Part shown: positions 36,077 to 49,879 of the stretch, piece after piece | How the letters are laid out: each line of letters starts with the position of its first letter | How positions within the stretch are numbered: position 1 is the first letter of the stretch | DNA from: Alcaligenaceae bacterium | Lineage (GTDB): Bacteria; Pseudomonadota; Gammaproteobacteria; Burkholderiales; Burkholderiaceae_B | Direction: 5' to 3' | Length of the DNA stretch: 64,000 nt | NCBI GenBank assembly: GCA_013416405.1 | Contig: JACCET010000005.1 | Location: forward strand, 62,001 to 126,000 | Program-made: the position numbers and the translations under genes | Notes under the pieces: model-generated | Seen by the model: the letters and a program-made list of their open reading frames with translations, nothing else | Databases searched by the model: none | Told to the model about the DNA's origin: nothing

Positions 36077-38467
36077 ATGACTACAAATTCTGCTTCATCC
36101 CTATCAGGCTCCACTTCGACAGGCGTTGATTCGGCCCGCATTGTGGCGCTACTGGCCAATGAGCTTGGTGTACGCGCGGCACAGGTTGCCGCCACAGTCG
36201 AATTGCTGGACAGCGGTTCCACTGTGCCCTTTATTGCCCGGTATCGCAAAGAAGCCACAGGCGGCCTGGATGACACCGTGCTGCGCACGCTGGAAGTGCG
36301 CCTGATTTATGTCCGCGAGCTTGAAAGTCGTCGTAGCGCCATACTTGATTCCATAGGACAGCAAGGCAAACTGACTCCCGAGCTGAAGCAGGAGATCAAT
36401 GGCGCCGACACCAAGCAGCGCCTGGAAGATCTATACGCCCCCTACAAGCCCAAGCGGCGCACTCGGGCCCAGATCGCACGCGAGGCCGGCCTGGAGCCTT
36501 TGGCCGAAGCCATACTGGCCGATCCGGCCTGCGATCCGGCCGAGGTGGCACAAGCCTACCTGAATCCGGAAGCGTCGATCAACGATGCCAAGGGCGCACT
36601 GGATGGCGCCCGCGACATTCTGGCCGAACGTTATGCCGAGAACGCCGACCTGCTTGCCGACCTGCGCGAACATCTATGGAGCACAGGCCTGCTCTATGCC
36701 AAAGTCGTCGAAGGCAAGGAAGACGAAGGCAACAATTTCCGCGATTGGTTTGACTTCAGTGAAGCCCTACGCTCCTTGCCATCGCACCGCATCCTGGCCC
36801 TGCTGCGCGGCCGCCAGCAAGGCGTGCTGGACATCCGCCTGGGCCTGGACGCCGAGCTTGAAGCGCAAACGCCCCACCCCTGCGTCAGCCGCATCGCCGG
36901 CTTCCTGCACATGGGCGCAGAGTTTTCCATCGACGCCTCGCCCAGGGGACGCTGGCTGGGTGAAGTCTGCCGCTGGACATGGCGCGTCAAACTGCTGACG
37001 GCCTTTGAGTCCGAACTTATCGGGCGTCTGCGCGACACCGCCGAGCAGGAAGCCATACGGGTGTTCGCCGCCAACCTGAAAGACCTGCTGCTGGCCGCAC
37101 CCGCCGGGCCCAAGACCGTGCTCGGTCTGGATCCGGGTATACGCACCGGCGTGAAGGTCGCCGCCATAGACGCCACCGGCAAGGTGCTGGCAACCAGTAC
37201 CGTCTATCCTTTTGAGCCGCGCCGTGATCGCGAAGGGAGCATCAATACGCTTGCCGCCCTGATCGCAAAACACAAGATAGAACTGGTGGCTATCGGCAAT
37301 GGCACAGCCTCGCGCGAGACCGAGAAGCTTGTGATCGACCTGAAGGAAAAGTTTCCTGAGCTGGTGCTCACCCCCGTGATGGTGTCAGAGGCGGGCGCAT
37401 CGGTCTATTCGGCGTCCGAACTGGCCGCCCAGGAGTTTCCCGACATGGACGTCAGCCTGCGTGGGGCCGTGTCCATAGCAAGGCGCCTGCAGGATCCATT
37501 GGCGGAACTGGTCAAGATCGAACCCAAAGCCATAGGCGTGGGACAGTATCAGCACGACGTCAACCAGCGTGAGCTGGCCCACTCGCTGAGCACAGTCATC
37601 GAAGATTGCGTCAACGCCGTGGGCGTCGATGTCAATACCGCGTCAGCACCCTTGCTGACACGGGTATCGGGCCTGAATGCAACGCTGGCCAAAAATATTG
37701 TGGCCTGGCGCGACAGCAATGGCGCCTTTCCCAACCGCAAGACCCTGATGAAAGTGCCACGCTTCGGCGACAAGGCGTTTGAACAGGCCGCCGGTTTCCT
37801 GCGTGTACCGAATGGCGAGAATCCGCTGGACGCCTCGTCTGTCCATCCCGAAGCCTACTCGGTGGTCGAGCGCATACTCAAGAAAATGAATAGCGATGCG
37901 CGCCAGGTCATGGGTCAGCCCGGCGCACTCAAGGGCGTTTCCCCCAGCGAGTTCACGGACGAACGCTTCGGCCTTCCCACCGTCAAGGATATCTTCCTGG
38001 AACTTGAGAAACCCGGACGTGATCCGCGCCCCGAGTTCAAGACCGCCCAGTTCAAGGAAGGCGTCAATACCATCAATGATTTGCACGTTGGCATGATTCT
38101 GGAAGGTGTTGTCACCAATGTGGCCAACTTTGGCGCCTTTGTCGATGTCGGCGTGCACCAGGACGGCCTGGTTCATATATCGGCCCTGTCAGACACCTTC
38201 GTCAAGGATCCTCGCGATGTCGTGCGCGTGGGCCAGATGGTGAAGGTCAAGGTTCAGGAAGTCGATCCGGCACGCAAGCGTATAGGCCTGACCATGCGCC
38301 TAAACGATGACGCACCGCCCGCACGCCGCAGCGGTGAGCACGTCCCGGGGAGTGGCGCCGGACGCCGCGACAACAACCGGCGCAATGATCCACGCTCCAG
38401 CCAGCGTTCCGGTCAGGGCGACGGCTTCGGTACCATGGCCGCCGCCTTTGCCAAGCTCAAGAAATAA
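36077..38467 (+). CDS. tex: RNA-binding transcription accessory protein Tex
   Basis: Conserved nucleic-acid-binding protein of 796 residues. In order: a helical N-terminal domain (VPFIARYRKEATGGLDDT), a YqgF/RNase H-like domain (VLGLDPGIRTGVKVA), a helix-hairpin-helix region (LLTRVSGLNATLAKNIVAWR), and a C-terminal S1 domain (VTNVANFGAFVDVGVHQDGLVH). A basic tail follows. I chose the ATG at 36077 over the open frame start at 35969, whose extra residues look non-native. The small gene at 38473 follows after 5 bases. Confidence 0.93.
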   Translation: MTTNSASSLSGSTSTGVDSARIVALLANELGVRAAQVAATVELLDSGSTVPFIARYRKEATGGLDDTVLRTLEVRLIYVRELESRRSAILDSIGQQGKLTPELKQEINGADTKQRLEDLYAPYKPKRRTRAQIAREAGLEPLAEAILADPACDPAEVAQAYLNPEASINDAKGALDGARDILAERYAENADLLADLREHLWSTGLLYAKVVEGKEDEGNNFRDWFDFSEALRSLPSHRILALLRGRQQGVLDIRLGLDAELEAQTPHPCVSRIAGFLHMGAEFSIDASPRGRWLGEVCRWTWRVKLLTAFESELIGRLRDTAEQEAIRVFAANLKDLLLAAPAGPKTVLGLDPGIRTGVKVAAIDATGKVLATSTVYPFEPRRDREGSINTLAALIAKHKIELVAIGNGTASRETEKLVIDLKEKFPELVLTPVMVSEAGASVYSASELAAQEFPDMDVSLRGAVSIARRLQDPLAELVKIEPKAIGVGQYQHDVNQRELAHSLSTVIEDCVNAVGVDVNTASAPLLTRVSGLNATLAKNIVAWRDSNGAFPNRKTLMKVPRFGDKAFEQAAGFLRVPNGENPLDASSVHPEAYSVVERILKKMNSDARQVMGQPGALKGVSPSEFTDERFGLPTVKDIFLELEKPGRDPRPEFKTAQFKEGVNTINDLHVGMILEGVVTNVANFGAFVDVGVHQDGLVHISALSDTFVKDPRDVVRVGQMVKVKVQEVDPARKRIGLTMRLNDDAPPARRSGEHVPGSGAGRRDNNRRNDPRSSQRSGQGDGFGTMAAAFAKLKK

Positions 38468-38472
38468 TAGCC

Positions 38473-38994
38473 ATGAATACAAAAAATGTGCCCACCGCAG
38501 AACAATTTGTCCGTCTGGTCGCGCTGCTGTCCTGCAACGATATGGACGAGCACGAAACCAGCCGCATCGTGGATATATGTCAGCAGGCCCAGGCCGAGCC
38601 CGAAAAAACGCTGCGCAAGCAATATGGGGCCGACGCCGCCAAGGTAGCGAAATATGACCCACAAGGGGTCACGGCCTTCATTTTATTCATAGAGCTGGAA
38701 GATTACTTCGCGGTAGCCGATACCGTGGATGAACTGTACGAACAGATCGTCGAAGCATTCGAGCAGCCTGCTCTGCCAGATTATCCATACGACGACAACG
38801 ATTTCCAGACTGTCTCGGATTTCTATCTATGGCTGGAAAACCAGTTGCTGCAGCATCACGAAAAATACCGCCTGATCAGATTTGGTGAAAGCTACACCAA
38901 CGACTTCCAGGTTGTGCTCGTTCTGCGTGAGCAGACTCAAGAGTTGCTTGCGCTGTGTGAGTCGCTCGGCCTGCTGGCCGAGCCTTGCGCATAA
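38473..38994 (+). CDS. Conserved-looking protein of unknown function
   Basis: Protein of 173 residues that I do not firmly recognise; it may belong to the DUF6630-like group, but this is from memory. It is acidic, with an N-terminal helical region (EQFVRLVALLSCNDMDEH), a central strand-helix block (VTAFILFIELEDYFAVAD) and a C-terminal block (RFGESYTNDFQVVLVLR). No signal peptide or membrane segment is seen. It begins 5 bases after tex, so cotranscription is likely, and it converges on trpS with 3 bases between. Codon use resembles its neighbours. Confidence 0.75.
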   Translation: MNTKNVPTAEQFVRLVALLSCNDMDEHETSRIVDICQQAQAEPEKTLRKQYGADAAKVAKYDPQGVTAFILFIELEDYFAVADTVDELYEQIVEAFEQPALPDYPYDDNDFQTVSDFYLWLENQLLQHHEKYRLIRFGESYTNDFQVVLVLREQTQELLALCESLGLLAEPCA

Positions 38995-38997
38995 TCC

Positions 38998-40338
38998 TTA
39001 CTCCTGATTCATCCCGGCTATCGCCTCGCGCAGCTCGGGCAACAAGGCTGCGTCAAACTGGCTGACCAGCACCTGATCCACGCGCACACTGACCACCCCC
39101 TGCTCTTGCGTTGCGTAGTTGTCCAGGGACTGACTCTTGAGCAGGCTCATGATCTGGCCCGCCGCTTTCGGATCGGCAAATCCTTCCGACAGCAGCAGCT
39201 CTTGCCCTTCTGGCCCAAGCAGACGGAAACGGAATTTCCCCGCTTCGTCGCGGAAGCTGACAAAGCGTGCCTGTTTCTCTTTATTCTTCTTGCCAGTCGG
39301 CTTGGCGCCATCAGGCACAGCAACAGACAAGCTGCGTAATCCAACCGCCTCGCGCAGGCGTTCCATCAGCGGCTGGGAAAAGCGCCGCGCCTTGACGGCG
39401 CCTGCCTGAAGGATATCTTCAATGCGGTCAGGACGAGCAATCAGTTCAGCGTAATGCTCGCGCATGGGCCCCAGCTCTGCTTCAAGCAGCGTGCACAGCT
39501 GCTTCTTGGCATCGCCCCAAGCCATGCCCTCTTCCAGGCTCTTGCGAAACTGCGCCGCATCTTGTGCTGTGGAAAATGCGCGATACAAGGTATACAGATG
39601 CGAGCTTTGGGCATCTTTAGGCTCGCCGGGCTGGCGTGAGTCCGTCACGATACGCATGACGGCCGAGCTCAAGCCTTTTGCCCCACCCTCGAACAAGGGG
39701 ATGGTGTTGTCGTAGCTCTTGGACATCTTGCGCCCATCCAGTCCGGGCAAGGTCGCCACTTCGTCATCGATCTGCACTTCGGGCAACACGAACAGGTCTT
39801 CGCCCTGTCCATACAGATGATTAAATCGCTGGCCAATATCGCGTGCCATCTCCAGGTGCTGTATCTGATCACGCCCCACTGGAACCTTGTTGGCGTTGAA
39901 CATCAGAATGTCGGCGGCCATCAGCACAGGATACGAAAACAAACCCATGGTGATGCCGTCATCGGCTTCCTGCTGCCTGGTCACATTCTGATCTACGGCC
40001 GCCTTGTAGGCATGCGCACGATTCATCAGACCCTTTGCAGTCACGCAGGTCAGCATCCAGCACAATTCCGGAATTTCCGGGATATCAGATTGCCGATAAA
40101 AAGTAACGACCTCGGGATCCAGGCCAGCGGCTATCCACGTTGCTGCAATTTCCAGGCGCGACCGCGCGATGCGCTGCGGATCATCACATTTGATGAGCGC
40201 ATGATAATCGGCCATGAAATAAAAAGCGTCCACACCCGGCAACCTGCTGGCCTGTATGGAAGGACGAATGGCGCCAGCATAATTGCCCAGATGCGGCGTG
40301 CCGGAAGTGGTAATGCCTGTCAGAACTCGGGTATTCAT
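38998..40338 (-). CDS. trpS: Tryptophanyl-tRNA synthetase
   Basis: Class I aminoacyl-tRNA synthetase. The HIGH-like motif is [12 protein letters not shown] at about residue 15 and the KMSKS motif is in [11 protein letters not shown] near residue 208. At 446 residues it is about 110 longer than the E. coli enzyme, with a C-terminal extension after a Lys-rich linker ([12 protein letters not shown]) that includes [19 protein letters not shown]. Long TrpS forms of this kind occur in related beta-proteobacteria. It follows zapE by 26 bases. Confidence 0.93.
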   Translation of the reverse strand: MNTRVLTGITTSGTPHLGNYAGAIRPSIQASRLPGVDAFYFMADYHALIKCDDPQRIARSRLEIAATWIAAGLDPEVVTFYRQSDIPEIPELCWMLTCVTAKGLMNRAHAYKAAVDQNVTRQQEADDGITMGLFSYPVLMAADILMFNANKVPVGRDQIQHLEMARDIGQRFNHLYGQGEDLFVLPEVQIDDEVATLPGLDGRKMSKSYDNTIPLFEGGAKGLSSAVMRIVTDSRQPGEPKDAQSSHLYTLYRAFSTAQDAAQFRKSLEEGMAWGDAKKQLCTLLEAELGPMREHYAELIARPDRIEDILQAGAVKARRFSQPLMERLREAVGLRSLSVAVPDGAKPTGKKNKEKQARFVSFRDEAGKFRFRLLGPEGQELLLSEGFADPKAAGQIMSLLKSQSLDNYATQEQGVVSVRVDQVLVSQFDAALLPELREAIAGMNQE

Positions 40339-40364
40339 AAATCGCTTCAGTTTGAGTAAGAGGT

Positions 40365-41456
40365 CTACAGCGTAACGGCTGCGCGCCGCTCAGAATCCAG
40401 GTATTCGCGAGACTGCATTTCAAGAATGCGCGACACCGTGCGATGAAATTCGTTGGCCATGGGCCCCTGGGTGTAGAGTTCGTCGGCCTCGCATTCGGCC
40501 GAAATCACCAGTTTTACCTTGTGATCGTAGAACACATCTATCAGCCAGGTAAAGCGGCGCGCCTCGGACGCATGGCGAGCCTCCATGCGAGGTACATCCG
40601 ACAATATCACGGTCTGGAAACGACTGGCCAGATCCAGGTAATCGTTCTGCGAGCGCGGACCACCACACAAGGTGGCGAAGTCGAACCAGACTATGCTGCC
40701 GCCCAGCGCCAGGGCTTTGATCTCACGATTTTCCACGGTCAGCACCGGCTTCATGGGCGCCGTATCCAGCAACCTGTCGAAAATGGCTTGCAGCTCTATG
40801 TTTGTGTCAGCCGTAATGGGACTCAGGTACAAGCGAACCTGCTCAAGACTGCGTCGTCGGTAGTCGGTGCCCACATCTACATTCAGGATATCCATGCGCT
40901 CCTGAATCAGCTTGATGGCCGGAAGGATGCGATCACGGTGCAGCCCTTCCGGATACAGCGTGCTGGGCTCGTAGTTGGAGGTCATGATGAACGACGTGCC
41001 GTGCTCAAACAACTTCAGCAGCAACCTGTACAGGATCATGGCATCGGCAATGTCGGAGACGTGGAATTCGTCAAAGCAGATCAAACGATAGCGCTTGGCA
41101 ATGCGGCGTGCCACCTCGTCCAGCGGGTCTTGCTGGCCTCGAACCGCATCAAGCTCGCGATGCACGCCGCGCATGAACTCATGAAAATGTATGCGCGTCT
41201 TGCGTTTTACAGGCACTGTCAGGAAAAACGCATCCATCAGGAAGCTTTTACCCCTGCCCACGCCGCCCCACAAGTACACGCCACGCGGCACATCGGGTCG
41301 CTTGAAGATTTTCCTGAGCGCCGAAGACCGAGCCTGCTTGAAGTTCACCCAATCATCGTAATACTCCTGCAGACGCTCGATGGCGGCCTGCTGCGCCAGG
41401 TCGGACTGATAGCCGCGTTCCTGCAGGGCCTGATGATAGTAATCTTGAACATTCAT
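40365..41456 (-). CDS. zapE: Cell division ATPase ZapE (AFG1-like)
   Basis: AAA+ type P-loop ATPase of 363 residues that in E. coli affects Z-ring stability. Walker A is [14 protein letters not shown] near residue 64, Walker B is [12 protein letters not shown], and the arginine region and sensor ([23 protein letters not shown]) are typical of the AFG1/ZapE family. It heads the minus-strand pair zapE-trpS and is separated from lpdA by a terminator. Confidence 0.92.
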   Translation of the reverse strand: MNVQDYYHQALQERGYQSDLAQQAAIERLQEYYDDWVNFKQARSSALRKIFKRPDVPRGVYLWGGVGRGKSFLMDAFFLTVPVKRKTRIHFHEFMRGVHRELDAVRGQQDPLDEVARRIAKRYRLICFDEFHVSDIADAMILYRLLLKLFEHGTSFIMTSNYEPSTLYPEGLHRDRILPAIKLIQERMDILNVDVGTDYRRRSLEQVRLYLSPITADTNIELQAIFDRLLDTAPMKPVLTVENREIKALALGGSIVWFDFATLCGGPRSQNDYLDLASRFQTVILSDVPRMEARHASEARRFTWLIDVFYDHKVKLVISAECEADELYTQGPMANEFHRTVSRILEMQSREYLDSERRAAVTL

Positions 41457-41476
41457 TATTTATTCTTGAAGGCCAG

Positions 41477-41511
41477 AAAAAAGAGTGGGCGACTCCTGGC
41501 CGCCCGCTCTT
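41477..41511 (-). terminator. Terminator after lpdA
   Basis: Eleven-pair stem AAGAGTGGGCG / CGCCCGCTCTT (one G-T pair) with a nine-base loop. On the minus strand the stem runs into six Ts. It lies 24 bases after the lpdA stop codon and just upstream of zapE. Confidence 0.82.
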
Positions 41512-41535
41512 GATTGCTTATATAAAAAACAAGGA

Positions 41536-42963
41536 TCAGAAATTCAACGTACGCTTGTCGACCGCCAGCGCCGCTTCTTTCATGGCTTCCGACAAGGTCG
41601 GATGCGCATGGCAAATGCGAGCGATGTCTTCGGCTGCACCTCGGAACTCCATAATGGTGACTGCTTCGGAGATCAGTTCCGAAGCCATGGGGCCGATAAT
41701 GTGAACGCCAAGCACTTCGTCGGTCTTGGCATCGGCCAGCACCTTGACGAAACCAGTGGTGTCACCCAATGCCCGGGCACGCCCGTTGGCCATGAAGGGG
41801 AAACTGCCCGCCTTGTATTCACGCCCTTCAGTCTTAAGCTGCTGCTCATTCTTGCCGACCCAGGCAATTTCCGGCGACGTGTAAATGACGGAAGGAATAG
41901 TCCCGAAATTGACATGGCCATGTTGCCCGGCAATACGCTCGGCCACTGCCACGCCTTCTTCTTCGGCCTTGTGCGCCAGCATGGGGCCGCGCACTACATC
42001 ACCCACAGCCCAGACATTGGGCAGATTGGTCTTGCAATCGTCGTCCACGACGATGAAGCCGCGTTCATCGCGTTTAAGGCCAACGGTCTCGACACCCAGA
42101 CCGTCGACATGCGGCACGCGGCCTATGGACACGATGAGCTTGTCGACCACCAGCTTCTGCTCGGCGCCGCTTGCGTCGGTGTAAGGTACCGTGATGGCCT
42201 TGGCCGTGGCTTTCACTTCGCCAATCTTGACCCCGGTATGGATGGCAAGGCCTTGCTTGGTGAGCGCTTTTTGCGCCTCTTTGGCAACCTGCTGGTCAGC
42301 AACCGCCAGGAAGTCGGGCATGGCTTCCAGCACGGTGACTTCGGCACCCAGACGACGCCATACGCTGCCCAATTCCAGGCCGATCACACCCGCGCCAATC
42401 ACACCGAGCTTCTTGGGCACGGCGGGAATGCGCAATGCGCCGTCATTGGAAAGAACCTGGGTTTCATCAAAAGGCAGGCCAGGTAGCGCACGCGGCGAGG
42501 AACCCGTGGCAATGATGACGTGTTTGGCAACCAGATCTTCTTCGGCCTTGCCCGCAACCTTGATGGACCAGCCGCCGTCGACATGGGCAACAAAGGAGCC
42601 GGTTCCGTGAAAGAAGGTGACCTTGTTTTTCTTGAACAGGTACAGAATGCCGTCATTGTTTTGCTTAACGACGGTATCTTTGCGCCCGACCAGTGTATCG
42701 AGCTTCAGGCTGACGCCCTTGACTTCGATGCCATGCTCGGAAAAGTGATGATTTACCTGTTCGAAATGCTCGGATGATTGCAGCAGTGCTTTCGAAGGAA
42801 TGCACCCCACGTTGGTGCAAGTGCCACCAGGGGCCGGCTTGCCGTCGGCGGTGCTCCAGGCATCTATACATGCCACGCTCATGCCCAGTTGTGCTGCGCG
42901 AATGGCGGCGATGTATCCGCCAGGACCCGCGCCGATAACAACAACGTCAAATTGTTTAGCCAT
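41536..42963 (-). CDS. lpdA: Dihydrolipoamide dehydrogenase (E3)
   Basis: FAD and NAD enzyme that reoxidises lipoyl groups of 2-oxoacid dehydrogenase complexes. The protein has 475 residues. FAD motif [17 protein letters not shown] is at the N-terminus, the redox-active disulfide is in [16 protein letters not shown], and the C-terminal His-Glu pair is in [17 protein letters not shown] chose the ATG at 42963 over an open start at 43098 because [13 protein letters not shown] fits the family. It is third in the odhA-odhB-lpdA series but a terminator lies between it and odhB. Confidence 0.96.
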   Translation of the reverse strand: MAKQFDVVVIGAGPGGYIAAIRAAQLGMSVACIDAWSTADGKPAPGGTCTNVGCIPSKALLQSSEHFEQVNHHFSEHGIEVKGVSLKLDTLVGRKDTVVKQNNDGILYLFKKNKVTFFHGTGSFVAHVDGGWSIKVAGKAEEDLVAKHVIIATGSSPRALPGLPFDETQVLSNDGALRIPAVPKKLGVIGAGVIGLELGSVWRRLGAEVTVLEAMPDFLAVADQQVAKEAQKALTKQGLAIHTGVKIGEVKATAKAITVPYTDASGAEQKLVVDKLIVSIGRVPHVDGLGVETVGLKRDERGFIVVDDDCKTNLPNVWAVGDVVRGPMLAHKAEEEGVAVAERIAGQHGHVNFGTIPSVIYTSPEIAWVGKNEQQLKTEGREYKAGSFPFMANGRARALGDTTGFVKVLADAKTDEVLGVHIIGPMASELISEAVTIMEFRGAAEDIARICHAHPTLSEAMKEAALAVDKRTLNF

Positions 42964-43072
42964 ATTCGTTCTCGATTGAATAGTGTGTTGATGCAAGCAT
43001 GAAATGGGCCTGCACTCCGGAAGGAAGCGGCGAAGCCTGCAACACGCTTCCGTAACAACAGAAAAGGCGCTC

Positions 43073-43118
43073 AAAAAATCCGGGCAAGCTCTTCGCACCA
43101 GCGGACAGCTTGCCCGGA
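43073..43118 (-). terminator. Terminator between odhB and lpdA
   Basis: Perfect 12-base stem TCCGGGCAAGCT / AGCTTGCCCGGA (43079-43090 with 43107-43118) with a 16-base loop; on the minus strand six Ts follow. It lies 26 bases after the odhB stop codon, so lpdA is either expressed by readthrough or from its own promoter. Confidence 0.85.
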
Positions 43119-43144
43119 GTTGTTCTACACCTTAGCCAGCATCT

Positions 43145-44359
43145 TTAGACGTCCAGCAACAGGCGTTGCGGGTCTTCAAGTGCTTCTTTCATGGCGACCA
43201 GGGCCAGCACCGCTTCGCGGCCATCAATGATACGGTGGTCGTATGACAAAGCCAGGAAGTTGATGGGGCGAATGACGATCTGGCCGTTTTCAACCACTGG
43301 GCGCTCTTTGGTGGCATGAATGCCAAGAATCGCCGACTGAGGTGGGTTGATGATGGGAGTAGACAGCATGGAGCCGAACACACCGCCATTGGAAATAGAG
43401 AATGTGCCGCCAGTCAGGTCGTCAAGACCCAATTTTCCTTCACGGGCACGCGCGCCGAAGTCGGCGATTTGCTTCTCGATCTCGGCGATGGAGAGTTGAT
43501 CTGCGTTACGCAGGATGGGCACCACCAGGCCACGGGGGCTGCTCACGGCAATACCGATATCGAAGTAACCGTGATAGATGATGTCTTTACCATCGACGGA
43601 AGCGTTGACGACGGGATATTTCTTGAGGGCGGCAACGGCAGCCTTGACAAAGAAAGAGGTGAAACCCAGCTTGACGCCGTGCTCTTTCTCGAATTGGTCT
43701 TTGTATTTTTTTCGCAGGTCCAGAATACCCTGCATACTGACTTCGTTGAACGTCGTCAGGATGGCGTTTTCGGATTGCGACTGCAAAAGGCGCTCGGCAA
43801 CACGGGCACGCAGACGGCTCATGGGCACGCGCTGTTCAGGACGGCCGTCGAGTGAAAGCGAAGGGGGTGCTACTGGAGCGGCTGCCTTGGCGGGCGCACT
43901 GCCTGCCTGAAGGGCATCACCCTTGGTGATGCGGCCACCACGGCCCGAGCCTTCGACCGATGCGGGATCAACACCTTTTTCAGCCAAAATTTTCCCGGCC
44001 GCCGGCGATGCGGTGGCCGTAGCAGACGATGTGCTGGTTGCAGCGGCAGGAGCAGCTGCGGCAGGTTCAGCTGCGGGTGCGGCGGCAGATTCAGCGGCGG
44101 CCGGCGCCGCAGCCTTGCCTTCGGTGTCGATGCGAGCCATGACTTCGCCGGCGGTTACTGTGCTGCCATCGCCTTTGACGATTTCTTTCAGAACACCCGA
44201 CGCGGGCGCGGGCACTTCGAGGACAACCTTGTCTGTTTCTACCTCGATCAGGATTTCGTCGGCTTCGACGGCTTCTCCGGGCTGTTTTTTCCAGTTAAGC
44301 AACGTAGCTTCTGAAATCGACTCGGAAAGCTGGGGTACGAGGACGTCTGTAATAGCCAT
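43145..44359 (-). CDS. odhB: 2-Oxoglutarate dehydrogenase E2, dihydrolipoyl succinyltransferase
   Basis: Core of the 2-oxoglutarate dehydrogenase complex, 404 residues. The lipoyl domain carries the modified lysine in [14 protein letters not shown] near residue 44. An Ala-rich linker, a peripheral subunit-binding domain ([25 protein letters not shown]) and the catalytic domain with [16 protein letters not shown] follow. It is 29 bases after odhA. Confidence 0.96.
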   Translation of the reverse strand: MAITDVLVPQLSESISEATLLNWKKQPGEAVEADEILIEVETDKVVLEVPAPASGVLKEIVKGDGSTVTAGEVMARIDTEGKAAAPAAAESAAAPAAEPAAAAPAAATSTSSATATASPAAGKILAEKGVDPASVEGSGRGGRITKGDALQAGSAPAKAAAPVAPPSLSLDGRPEQRVPMSRLRARVAERLLQSQSENAILTTFNEVSMQGILDLRKKYKDQFEKEHGVKLGFTSFFVKAAVAALKKYPVVNASVDGKDIIYHGYFDIGIAVSSPRGLVVPILRNADQLSIAEIEKQIADFGARAREGKLGLDDLTGGTFSISNGGVFGSMLSTPIINPPQSAILGIHATKERPVVENGQIVIRPINFLALSYDHRIIDGREAVLALVAMKEALEDPQRLLLDV

Positions 44360-44388
44360 AGTATGTATTCCGTTGTGTGAGGTATATA

Positions 44389-47259
44389 TTATTTCGTCAG
44401 CATGAAGCTTTTGAATTTGGGCGCCAAAGCCTGCTCGAGCAGATTGCGCTGCTGCTCTTGGTGCTTGGCCAGATAGCCCACTGCAGGCGAAGCCGATGCC
44501 TGACGCCCTGCATAACCCAAACGCTGCCCTTCAGCCATATTTTCATACAGATGGTGCTGAACATAGAACCAGGGGCCTTGGTTCTGGGGTTCATCTTGAA
44601 CCCAGACAATTTCCTTGGCATTGGGATACTTTTGCAGCTCGGCCTGGAACGACTTGTGCGCGAAGGGATAGAGTTGCTCGACGCGCAGTACCGCGACGTC
44701 TGAGCGCTCGGCTTCCTTGCGGGCGTTGACTATGTCGTAGTAGACCTTGCCCGAGCAAACCAGCACCCGCTTGACGCCGGCAGCGTCAATGCTGTCGTTT
44801 TGCTCGCCGATGACGGGCAGGAACTGGCTATTGGCCAGATCAGCCAGCGGCGACGTGGCGTCTTTATTGCGCAGCAGCGACTTGGGCGTAAGTATGACCA
44901 GCGGCTTGCGGAAAGGCCGGATCATCTGACGACGCAAGACGTGGAAAATCTGCGCGCCATTGGTAGGCTGCACCACTTGGATATTGTTATCTGCGCAAAG
45001 TTGCAGGAAGCGTTCGATACGGGCGGACGAGTGCTCGGGACCCTGGCCTTCGTAGCCGTGCGGCAGCATCATGGTCAGGCCACACTGACGACCCCATTTT
45101 GCCTCGCCCGAGGCAATGAACTGATCGATCACTACCTGCGCGCCATTGACGAAGTCGCCGAACTGCGCTTCCCAGATGGTCAGTGTATTGGGTTCGGCGG
45201 TTGCGTAGCCATACTCGAAGGCCAGTACAGCTTCTTCGGACAAGACCGAATCTATGACCGAGAAAGGCGCCTGACTCTCGGTGACGTTCTGCAGTGGAAT
45301 ATAGGTGCCGTCGTTCCAGCGCTCGCGCTTCTGATCGTGCAACACGGCATGACGGTGCGTAAAGGTACCGCGACCTGAGTCTTGACCCGTAATACGGATG
45401 GTGTAGCCCGAAGCCACCAGGGTGGCAAAGGCCAGGTGCTCGCCCATGCCCCAGTCGAGGTTCTGTTCACCACGCGCCATATTGCGGCGGTCATTGAGCA
45501 GCTTGTTGACCAGTGGATGCACCGTGAAATCTTCAGGCACGGTGGTAAGCTTTTCACCTATGCGGGTCAGCTCGGCCAGCGGCACGCCGGTGTCGGCCTG
45601 GTCTGTCCATTTGGCGCCCAGGAAGGGGGACCAGTCGGTGGAATACTTGTTCTTGTAATCGGTCAGGACGGGCTCGATGGTGCGCTGACCATCTTCCATG
45701 AGCTGGCGATAGTCTTTGACCAACTGATCGGGTTCGCCTTCGGCCAGTACGCCCTGGGCAACTAGCTTGTCAGCATACACTTTACGCGTGCCGGGATGCT
45801 TGCCTATGCTTTTGTACATAAGGGGCTGCGTCAGCGAGGGAGTGTCTTGCTCGTTGTGGCCCAGCTTGCGGAAGCAGACGATATCGACCACGACGTCGTG
45901 GTGGAACTGCATGCGGTAGTCCAGCGCCAGTCGCGTGGCATACACCACGGCTTCGGGGTCGTCGCCGTTAACGTGGAAGACAGGCGCTTCGATCATCTTG
46001 ACGACGTCGGTGCAATATAGCGTTGAACGCGTATCGCGCGGATCAGACGTGGTAAAGCCGATTTGGTTGTTGATGACAATATGCAGTGTGCCGCCGGTGC
46101 CATAACCGCGCGTTTGCGCCAGGTTAAGGGTTTCCATGACAACGCCCTGACCTGCAAAGGCCGCATCGCCGTGCACCAGAACAGGCAATACTTGCGAACC
46201 TAGTTCGTCGCCCCGGCGATCCTGACGCGCACGTACGCTGCCTTCGACCACGGGATTGACGATTTCAAGGTGAGAAGGGTTGAACGCCAGGGACAAGTGT
46301 ACCGGACCGCCTCGGGTGGAGAGGTCGCTGGAGAAACCGTTGTGGTATTTGACGTCGCCGTCGGTCAGGCCTTCGGCGTGCTTGCCCTCGAATTCGGCAA
46401 ACAGGTCGCCCGGCATCTTGCCCATGATGTTGACCAGCATGTTCAAGCGGCCGCGGTGAGCCATGCCCACCACGATTTCCTGCACCCCGTTATCGCCCGC
46501 ATGCCCGACGACTTCGTCCATAGAGGCAATAAAGCTTTCGCCGCCTTCGAGCGAGAATCGTTTCTGGCCTACATACTTGGTATGAAGGAAGCGTTCCAGG
46601 CCTTCGGCTTCGGTAACCTGCTGCAGGATGTGGCGCTTGCGTTCAGGGGAAAAAGACGGAACACCAACGGTGGATTCCAAACGTTCCTGGATCCAGCGCT
46701 TGGCGGTTGGATCGGAAATGTGCATGAACTCGGCGCCCACGTTGCGGCAATACGTATCACGCAAAGCCTTGAGCATGTCGCGCATGGTCATGGTGTCGGC
46801 TTTAGTGAAATACGTATTGGTAGCCGAATAGACCTGATCCAGGTCGGCTTCGGTCAGGCCGTAAAAGCTGGGGTCGAGCTCGGGAATGCTGGGGCGATCC
46901 TGGCGCTTGAGCGGATCAAGATCGGCAATACGCGCACCCAAGGAACGGTAGGCGGCGATGATGGACTGCACATAGACTTGTTTGCCGGCAACCGTCAGGT
47001 CGGGTTTGTTTGCATGGCCAACAAAAGCATTGGCCTTGGCACGCTGGGCAAAAGATTCGATAACCGGCGCATGGGCCTGATCGCGCGTGACCTCGTTGCC
47101 ATCGGTGGCGGGCTGGTGCTGCAGTTGATCGAAATAATTACGCCACTGATCCGGTACGGACGCGGGGTTGTCAAGGTAGGACTCGTAGAGTTCCTCGACG
47201 TAAGGGGCATTGCTACCAAACAGGTAAGAATTGGATAAAAGTTCTATTTCCGATGACAT
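44389..47259 (-). CDS. odhA: 2-Oxoglutarate dehydrogenase E1
   Basis: Thiamine-diphosphate decarboxylase subunit, 956 residues, converting 2-oxoglutarate and transferring succinyl to OdhB. The N-terminal segment ([19 protein letters not shown]) that contacts the complex is present; later blocks include [34 protein letters not shown] and [16 protein letters not shown], with the C-terminus in [18 protein letters not shown]. It starts the minus-strand odh group. Confidence 0.97.
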   Translation of the reverse strand: MSSEIELLSNSYLFGSNAPYVEELYESYLDNPASVPDQWRNYFDQLQHQPATDGNEVTRDQAHAPVIESFAQRAKANAFVGHANKPDLTVAGKQVYVQSIIAAYRSLGARIADLDPLKRQDRPSIPELDPSFYGLTEADLDQVYSATNTYFTKADTMTMRDMLKALRDTYCRNVGAEFMHISDPTAKRWIQERLESTVGVPSFSPERKRHILQQVTEAEGLERFLHTKYVGQKRFSLEGGESFIASMDEVVGHAGDNGVQEIVVGMAHRGRLNMLVNIMGKMPGDLFAEFEGKHAEGLTDGDVKYHNGFSSDLSTRGGPVHLSLAFNPSHLEIVNPVVEGSVRARQDRRGDELGSQVLPVLVHGDAAFAGQGVVMETLNLAQTRGYGTGGTLHIVINNQIGFTTSDPRDTRSTLYCTDVVKMIEAPVFHVNGDDPEAVVYATRLALDYRMQFHHDVVVDIVCFRKLGHNEQDTPSLTQPLMYKSIGKHPGTRKVYADKLVAQGVLAEGEPDQLVKDYRQLMEDGQRTIEPVLTDYKNKYSTDWSPFLGAKWTDQADTGVPLAELTRIGEKLTTVPEDFTVHPLVNKLLNDRRNMARGEQNLDWGMGEHLAFATLVASGYTIRITGQDSGRGTFTHRHAVLHDQKRERWNDGTYIPLQNVTESQAPFSVIDSVLSEEAVLAFEYGYATAEPNTLTIWEAQFGDFVNGAQVVIDQFIASGEAKWGRQCGLTMMLPHGYEGQGPEHSSARIERFLQLCADNNIQVVQPTNGAQIFHVLRRQMIRPFRKPLVILTPKSLLRNKDATSPLADLANSQFLPVIGEQNDSIDAAGVKRVLVCSGKVYYDIVNARKEAERSDVAVLRVEQLYPFAHKSFQAELQKYPNAKEIVWVQDEPQNQGPWFYVQHHLYENMAEGQRLGYAGRQASASPAVGYLAKHQEQQRNLLEQALAPKFKSFMLTK

Positions 47260-47581
47260 ATATGCGCTTCACCTATTCGAGTGTCTCACTCGCGATTGAT
47301 GCAGGGAACAACCTTCCGCGACACGGCCAGACCGTTTAGCGGATAGCGGGGCAGAAGGCAACAGTACGACGCCTTAATAAGCCGTATTCCTACTAGTATA
47401 CCTGTGAAGCCACAACGGATAAACCGGACGAGCGGGAAATGGTGACCAATTTGCAGAAAGCGTTGGCATTATCAAACAACTTCAGCCGAATCGCGATATT
47501 CTTCACACTGAAGCACTTTGTACAGCTAAATTTTTACCTTTCTTTGATTCCATTTCATATTTACAGCAGGAGCACGCCACC
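47260..47581. promoter_or_regulatory. Divergent odhA-maeB intergenic region
   Basis: No gene is seen. A possible minus-strand -10 for odhA, TATACT, lies at 47400-47395, giving a leader of about 130 nt; the matching -35 is poor. A CTTAATAAG element at 47373-47381 is near it. For maeB the only clear feature is the CAGGAG ribosome-binding site before the ATG at 47582. Confidence 0.35.

Positions 47582-49879
<2,298 letters not shown>

Noticed and set aside
46270-47238. Plus-strand open frame of 322 codons inside odhA
   Set aside because: Antisense shadow of OdhA with no recognisable domain.
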